A stretch of DNA of 64,000 nt from Caldilineaceae bacterium. Its GTDB lineage: Bacteria > Chloroflexota > Anaerolineae > Caldilineales > Caldilineaceae. Both the position numbers and the translations under genes were made by a program. The stretch is taken from the NCBI GenBank assembly GCA_022842065.1, contig JALHQH010000018.1:141075-205074 (forward strand). The letters are read 5' to 3'. Below are positions 60,077-64,000 of this stretch, piece by piece. Below the pieces are notes generated by a model that worked only from the letters and a program-made list of their open reading frames with translations, made no database searches and had not been told where the DNA came from. Numbering within the stretch: the first letter of the stretch is position 1; the number at the start of each line of letters is the position of its first letter.

Positions 60077-60562
60077 GTGGTTGGTGAACATGTTTTTGGC
60101 GTGTGTGATGAGCAGCAACACCCGGCGCTTTGCGCGTATATCAAAAGTATTCTGCACTATGCCTTCATCCTTACTATCGGGCTGGGCTTTGGGATTGTGC
60201 TGACCAAATCAGAGGTTATCTCCTGGTTCCGCGTGCAGCAGATGTTCCGCTTTGAATCAGCCCACATGTATCTGGTCATTGCTTCGGCGGTGGTAACCGG
60301 TGCGATTTCGCTGTGGGTAATCAAGCGCCTGGGCTTGCGCACGATCGATGGCAAAGCAGTCGAGATCAAAGAGAAACCTTTTCAAAAGGGAATCATTTAC
60401 GGTGGTGTGATCTTTGGCCTTGGTTGGGCGATTACGGGTGCATGCCCAGGTCCGATCTATGCGCAACTGGGCAGCGGTGAAAGCTTGGCGCTCGTCTCAT
60501 TTGGCGGGGCCTTGGTTGGGGCCTATCTCTATGCCGCGGTGCGGTCTTACCTGCCCCATTAA
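60077..60562 (+). CDS. YeeE/YedE (DUF6691)-family transporter, second half protein
   Basis: 161 residues with about four helices and the signature WAITGACPGPIYAQLGSGES (about 117-136), which carries the family's conserved Cys-Pro-Gly-Pro. It pairs with the gene at 59508 to make up one full YeeE-like transporter. The N-terminal FGVCDEQQHPALCAY contains two extra Cys residues. Start GTG 60077 has GAGGAG seven bases upstream. No membrane-sorting signal other than its own helices is needed. Confidence 0.88.
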   Translation: MVGEHVFGVCDEQQHPALCAYIKSILHYAFILTIGLGFGIVLTKSEVISWFRVQQMFRFESAHMYLVIASAVVTGAISLWVIKRLGLRTIDGKAVEIKEKPFQKGIIYGGVIFGLGWAITGACPGPIYAQLGSGESLALVSFGGALVGAYLYAAVRSYLPH

Positions 60563-60642
60563 ATTTATGCGAACAAGGGAGAGCACGCAACGGTGCGGTG
60601 CGGCCCTGTTCCCCATTCGGGAAAGTTAAGGTGTTACACCTT

Positions 60643-61395
60643 ATGTCAATCTTCATTGATCTGGTGCTCGGCGCGTTAATCGGTTTAAGCCTGGGCCTCT
60701 TGGGGGGTGGCGGTTCAATCCTCACCGTGCCGGCGCTGGTCTATATTGTGGGGCAGAGTCCCCAAGTGGCAGTCACGGCTTCACTGGTGATCGTGGGCAT
60801 GAACAGCATTCTGGGTGCATTCTTTCACCGCCAACAGGGGACGCTGAACTGGCAGGTCGCCTTGATTTTTGGTGGCACCGGCATGGTTGCCGCCTACTTT
60901 GCTGCTGGGATCTCCCACCTCCTATCGCCGACCATCCTGTTAGTGCTCTTTGCGATTTTGATGTTGGTGGTCGGGACGCTGATGATTCTGCGCAAGACCC
61001 CCAGCGAAGAGAAGCAAATCAGCCACGGTTGGTGGGTGACTGTAGTGGCTGGGGCGGGCGTTGGCATCTTGACCGGCTTCCTGGGCGTCGGCGGTGGTTT
61101 CCTGATTGTACCGGCGTTGGTCATGTTGGTTGGCTTGCCCATGCGCCAGGCGGTTGGCACGTCGCTGGTGGTGATCGCCATGAATAGCCTGGCCGGCATC
61201 CTGGGGCACATCAGCCAAACGACGCTCGACTATCCCGTCATCGCGCTCTTTGTGGTGGCTGGGTTGGGGGGCACCTTTGCCGGCACCTGTCTGGCCAAAC
61301 GGGTCAAAGCCGATCAGTTGCGGCAGCTCTTTGCCGGCTTTGTCATCCTGTTAGCCCTCTTTTTGCTCTTTGATAATCTGCCGAAATTAGCGTAA
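60643..61395 (+). CDS. TauE/SafE-family sulfite exporter
   Basis: 250 residues with seven or eight helices and the family's two GGGG/GVGGG-rich repeats: LLGGGGSILTVPALVYIVG (about 20-38) and FLGVGGGFLIVPALVMLVG (about 143-161), each followed by a VGTSLVVIAMNS-like helix. Members export sulfite, sulfoacetate or other organosulfur anions. Location after the sulfur-handling genes suggests it removes sulfite made by the persulfide dioxygenase. I use the ATG at 60643 with AAGGTG nine bases upstream. It is the last gene of the group before a palindromic element. Confidence 0.93.
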   Translation: MSIFIDLVLGALIGLSLGLLGGGGSILTVPALVYIVGQSPQVAVTASLVIVGMNSILGAFFHRQQGTLNWQVALIFGGTGMVAAYFAAGISHLLSPTILLVLFAILMLVVGTLMILRKTPSEEKQISHGWWVTVVAGAGVGILTGFLGVGGGFLIVPALVMLVGLPMRQAVGTSLVVIAMNSLAGILGHISQTTLDYPVIALFVVAGLGGTFAGTCLAKRVKADQLRQLFAGFVILLALFLLFDNLPKLA

Positions 61396-61457
61396 TACTG
61401 AGCTTTTTCAGCAGGCAATAGGTAAACAAGACCGCCAATCATCATAAAAATTTTGCT

Positions 61458-61653
61458 ACAGCTGAACACAGATAAACACAGATGACTGGCTTTCTATCCG
61501 TGTTTATCTGTCCAGCAATTATCAATTTGTAAGTGGGGCCAGTGTACTGCGCATCCCCAGATGCGCAGCCCAGCTCATATGCGTCCGTTCGCATCTGGGG
61601 ATGCTCACTACACGTCACCAAATTGAGAATTGTTGTTATCTGTGTTCAGCTGT
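61458..61653. repeat. 196-bp nested palindromic element including NGGG-family copies
   Basis: Outer arms 61458-61475 and 61636-61653 pair perfectly (18 bp, ACAGCTGAACACAGATAA). Further in, 61516-61529 pairs with 61619-61632 (one mismatch) and 61542-61565 with 61590-61613 (two mismatches). The last pair holds GCATC-CCCA-GATGC and GCATC-TGGG-GATGC. A small hairpin 61470-61479/61500-61509 (AGATAAACAC) interrupts it. The ACAGATAAACACAGAT text is common in bacterial intergenic DNA. It ends 22 bp before the next start. Confidence 0.75.
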
Positions 61654-61675
61654 GGCGATTATGAGGAGATTATGT

Positions 61676-61879
61676 ATGCCACTCTTTGAATATCACTGTA
61701 CCAGTTGTGGTGCTAATTTTGAGCAACTGATACGCACGACCCAAAATGCGCAAATGATTGTCTGTCCGGTCTGCAAGAGCGGCGAAACGCAGAAATTGCT
61801 TTCGGGCTTTGCGGTGAAGCATAGCGGCGCTGGCGCCATGAGCGCCAGTGCCGCCGATTGTGCCCCCAGCGGCACTTGA
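61676..61879 (+). CDS. FmdB-type zinc-ribbon protein
   Basis: 67 residues. The zinc ribbon is complete: MPLFEYHCTSCGANFEQLIR with CxxC (Cys8, Cys11) and VCPVCKSGETQK with the second CxxC (about 31-34). The small FmdB family is of unknown regulatory function; many members are encoded near formamidase or metal-dependent enzymes. The C-terminus (SAADCAPSGT) is Ala/Ser-rich and carries one more Cys. GAGGAG seven bases before the ATG at 61676 supports this start over a longer frame. Confidence 0.9.
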   Translation: MPLFEYHCTSCGANFEQLIRTTQNAQMIVCPVCKSGETQKLLSGFAVKHSGAGAMSASAADCAPSGT

Positions 61880-62253
61880 GGCATCCCTCGCCGCAGCTGA
61901 CCGTGGGTCAGCCAAACTGATTGATCCCGCCAATAAAGCTAGCAGCGCCGCGTCACAGTCATGGTAACTGAAGCAGTGCTAATTTTATGGTAGGACTGAC
62001 GCACCTTCTCGTCGGGGCACGATAGTTCGTGCCCCGACGAGAAGGTGCGTCAGTCGTAGATTGGCCGCATCTGCCAGATCGCAGATATGGGGCAGATATG
62101 AAGACTCGCTCAAATCTTCTCCACATACTCTCCATAATCTTTTGTTAAGATCAAAACAATCCTTAATCGCACAGCAAGGCACGGTTAATGGGTAACGATT
62201 GTGGCGGCTTTGCGGCCACAACTGGGTCACCAACAAAACAATGAAGGGAAAGT
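61880..62253. other. gene-free stretch
   Basis: 374 bp. It holds a 7-bp stem GCTGACC/GGTCAGC near 61896-61912 as a possible end of the zinc-ribbon transcript, the large hairpin at 61994-62055, and a small TTGTGGC/GCCACAA stem at 62199-62221. No gene or promoter is clear. Confidence 0.5.
61994..62055. repeat. 29-bp perfect hairpin with TAGT loop
   Basis: Arms 61994-62022 and 62027-62055 pair perfectly. Outer GACTGACGC and complement match the hairpin at 57437-57495. The inner GTCGGGGCAC core is unique to this copy. Confidence 0.8.
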
Positions 62254-62994
62254 ATGATGAAAACGACACAGATTATCAAAATTTCACTGCTCTTGATCGC
62301 CGGGCTGCTCATTTTTGCCAGCTGTACAGCGCCACAACCAGTTGCCGCACAGGCCATGCGCGGCACAGGGAATGGGGCCGGCGGCCAAACCGATGGCAGC
62401 CGCTTGATCAATAACCTGCCGCCGTCGAGTACGGTCGCATTGACGCCGGCTGAGGCCGCCGGCTTGATCTTTATGCGCGAAGAAGAGAAGCTGGCGCACG
62501 ATGTCTATGTGGCGTTGGCGAGTCAATGGGGGCTGCCACTCTTCGAAAATATCGCCGGCAGTGAACAAACCCACACGGACGCGGTGGTGGTTTTGCTGGA
62601 TCGGTATGGGCTGAGTGATCCGACGGTGAAGAATGGGGTAGCGAATGGGCTGGGTGTCTTTACGGATCCGACCTTGCAGACCCTATATGATCAACTGATG
62701 GCGCAGGGCAGTGTGTCGTTATCAGCAGCCCTGACCGTAGGTGCAACGATTGAAGATCTGGATATTGTTGACTTACAGAGCCGCATTGCCCAGACAGACA
62801 AGACCGATATTCAACTGGTCTATGAAAACTTGCTGCGCGGCTCCGGCAATCATCTGCGCGCTTTTACCAAGACCCTGACCCAACAGGCTGGGGTAACCTA
62901 CCAACCCCAATATCTGGACCAAGTTGCTTATGCGGCGATTGTCAATGCCGCGCCTGGGCGTGGGCAAGGTCGTGGCCAAAGTCGTGATCGTTAA
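62254..62994 (+). CDS. DUF2202 ferritin-like lipoprotein
   Basis: 246 residues. The N-terminal lipoprotein signal ends in LIFASCTAP (Cys near 24), so it is membrane-attached outside the cytoplasm. Residues 60-205 fit DUF2202: LTPAEAAGLIFMREEEKLAHDVYV and EQTHTDAVVVLLDRYGL carry the Glu and His residues of a ferritin-like diiron site, and DIQLVYENLLRGSGNHLRAF a third. It ends in an Arg/Gly/Gln-rich tail (APGRGQGRGQSRDR). Members are thought to bind metal; no reaction is established. AAGGGA lies upstream of the ATG, which is doubled (MMK). It precedes the cytochrome gene by 67 bp. Confidence 0.88.
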   Translation: MMKTTQIIKISLLLIAGLLIFASCTAPQPVAAQAMRGTGNGAGGQTDGSRLINNLPPSSTVALTPAEAAGLIFMREEEKLAHDVYVALASQWGLPLFENIAGSEQTHTDAVVVLLDRYGLSDPTVKNGVANGLGVFTDPTLQTLYDQLMAQGSVSLSAALTVGATIEDLDIVDLQSRIAQTDKTDIQLVYENLLRGSGNHLRAFTKTLTQQAGVTYQPQYLDQVAYAAIVNAAPGRGQGRGQSRDR

Positions 62995-63061
62995 TCATTA
63001 ACCAGTGGCGCGCGCTCCAATCCGCTTGTAGCTGTCGCCCGCAATGAATCGGAGTCTGAAG

Positions 63062-63955
63062 ATGGAACACAATTCGCCTACCTATGTCCGCTTGGGCATT
63101 GTCATGAATATCGTCGTTTTATTTGCGCTGTCGTTTTTGCTTGTGCGTTATTTTCAACCGCAGATGCTCAATCGGATGGGGGCGCAGTTGGCTCGTGCGG
63201 GTAATCCAACCAACCTAGGTGCGGCGCGGGGACGGGGTGCCGGCATGGGTGGTGGTGCGGGAGCGGGCAATAATGCCGGCATGGGACCCAATAATGATCT
63301 GATGCGTTTTCACCAAGCCGAGATTCCAGCGCAATATGCAGGCCTAACCAGTCCAGTTGCCGCAGATGAAAGCTCCCTCACCCGTGGCGCAACAGCGTAT
63401 AATATTTACTGTGTCGCCTGCCACGGGGAAAGCGGGCTGGGTGACGGGATTGCGGCAGCGACGCTTGACCCCGTGCCTGCACCCCTCGCCCGCACCAGCC
63501 AGATGATGGGGGATGATTACCTCTTCTGGCGGATTAGTGAAGGGGGCACCCATTTTACGACGGCGATGCCAGCCTGGGAAGGCGCAATCGACGAGCAGAC
63601 CCGTTGGGATCTAATCAACTATATGCGGACGCTCAACAATGGGCAGACGGCAGGAGCCGGGCAAGGCGGGGGCATGGATCCGGCCGCCGAGGCAGCCCGC
63701 CAAGCCGAAATGATCGCAGCGGCGTTAGCCCAAGGAGTGATTACCCAAGCCGAAGCCGATACCTTCAGCGCGATCCATGCTCAGCTCGACGCGGCCATGC
63801 GTGCCGACGCAACCCTCGGCGGCAGCGGGACGATGTTTAACCGCCAGCAAGTGGCGCTTGCCACACTTGTCGAACAGGGCACCATTACGCAGGCTGATGC
63901 GGATCTTTTTACAGCAGTGCGTGATCAATTGTTAAGTACGCAGCCAATGCAGTAA
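63062..63955 (+). CDS. membrane-anchored c-type cytochrome with C-terminal helical repeats
   Basis: 297 residues. A single N-terminal helix (about 9-30) anchors a Gly-rich linker (GRGAGMGGGAGAGNN) and a class I cytochrome c domain: YCVACHGESG with haem-binding Cys117, Cys120 and His121, and TTAMPAW with the likely sixth ligand Met169. The region 200-290 holds two helical repeats (MIAAALAQGVITQAEADTFS and VALATLVEQGTITQADADLF). It would carry electrons at the outer face of the membrane. I prefer ATG 63062 (GGAG eight bases upstream) over 63044. Confidence 0.9.
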   Translation: MEHNSPTYVRLGIVMNIVVLFALSFLLVRYFQPQMLNRMGAQLARAGNPTNLGAARGRGAGMGGGAGAGNNAGMGPNNDLMRFHQAEIPAQYAGLTSPVAADESSLTRGATAYNIYCVACHGESGLGDGIAAATLDPVPAPLARTSQMMGDDYLFWRISEGGTHFTTAMPAWEGAIDEQTRWDLINYMRTLNNGQTAGAGQGGGMDPAAEAARQAEMIAAALAQGVITQAEADTFSAIHAQLDAAMRADATLGGSGTMFNRQQVALATLVEQGTITQADADLFTAVRDQLLSTQPMQ

Positions 63956-64000
63956 ACTATTGGGATATAAATTTATGCGGTGGACCAGGGATCGGACCAT

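Noticed and set aside
1..64000. tRNA or rRNA genes
   Set aside because: No cloverleaf with conserved GTTCRA or rRNA-like tracts found by eye in the intergenic regions; a covariance search would be decisive.

Overview
The window reads as a contiguous piece of a free-living bacterial chromosome of moderately high GC, most likely a member of the Chloroflexota (Anaerolineae/Caldilineae type). No rRNA or other taxonomic marker is present, so this is an inference. It rests on four things: several secreted proteins carry a short Tyr/Phe-Leu-Pro hydrophobic tail (YLPLV-like); Uma2-type, AAA/PD-(D/E)XK and DUF3782-type proteins occur together; there is a gingipain-family (C25) protease and an RCC1 propeller; and intergenic DNA is full of palindromes. 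Genes are mostly single or in two- to four-gene groups on both strands. I saw no phage, insertion sequence, CRISPR array, tRNA or rRNA.

Layout. 1-1.6 kb: 3' end of an RND efflux pump gene, then a VapBC-like toxin-antitoxin pair behind a promoter buried in an inverted repeat. 1.6-9.2 kb: PQQ-type sugar dehydrogenase lipoprotein, SLC13-type permease with TrkA-C domains, hybrid histidine kinase, acetyltransferase, nucleoside hydrolase. 9.5-14.3 kb: export operon of a MacB/FtsX permease, an HlyD-like adaptor and a secreted SH3/TolB-propeller protein, without its own ATPase. 14.4-17.3 kb: DEAD-box RNA helicase with a long structured leader, convergent with a TrmH/TrmJ-like RNA methyltransferase. 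17.7-21.7 kb: two paralogous cation/Ca2+ exchangers around an amidase homologue that appears to lack its nucleophile, with a 240-bp nested palindromic element. 22-31.4 kb: diguanylate cyclase, secreted trypsin-like protease, GIY-YIG-like protein, large C25 protease, AAA/PD-(D/E)XK protein. 31.6-41.2 kb: Asp-box propeller protein, acetyltransferase, DUF3782-like protein, BON-like protein, methyltransferase plus jelly-roll protein, and a molybdenum hydroxylase pair (IorAB type). 41.3-57.2 kb: HicB-like antitoxin with two compensating frameshifts, 14-repeat RCC1 protein, MiaB, GrpB/nucleotidyltransferase fusion, homocysteine methyltransferase, Uma2 protein, Hsp33, secreted alpha/beta hydrolase, acetyltransferase, GlnRS-YqeY fusion.

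57.2-64 kb holds the most coherent functional module. A LysR regulator diverges from rhodanese, metallo-beta-lactamase/double-rhodanese, a YeeE/YedE transporter split in two, and a TauE/SafE exporter. This looks like a system that imports reduced sulfur (thiosulfate or sulfane sulfur), handles persulfide and exports the oxidised product. It is followed by an FmdB-type zinc ribbon, a DUF2202 ferritin-like lipoprotein and a membrane-anchored c-type cytochrome, which may or may not belong to it.

The most unusual non-coding feature is the number of long, near-perfect intergenic hairpins. Four hairpin cores at three separate loci (44.8, 59.4 and 61.6 kb) share the core GCATC-NGGG-GATGC with CGTGTA/TACACG-type flanks, which looks like a dispersed palindromic repeat family. 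Others pair into nested cruciform-like structures or a perfect 40-bp palindrome.
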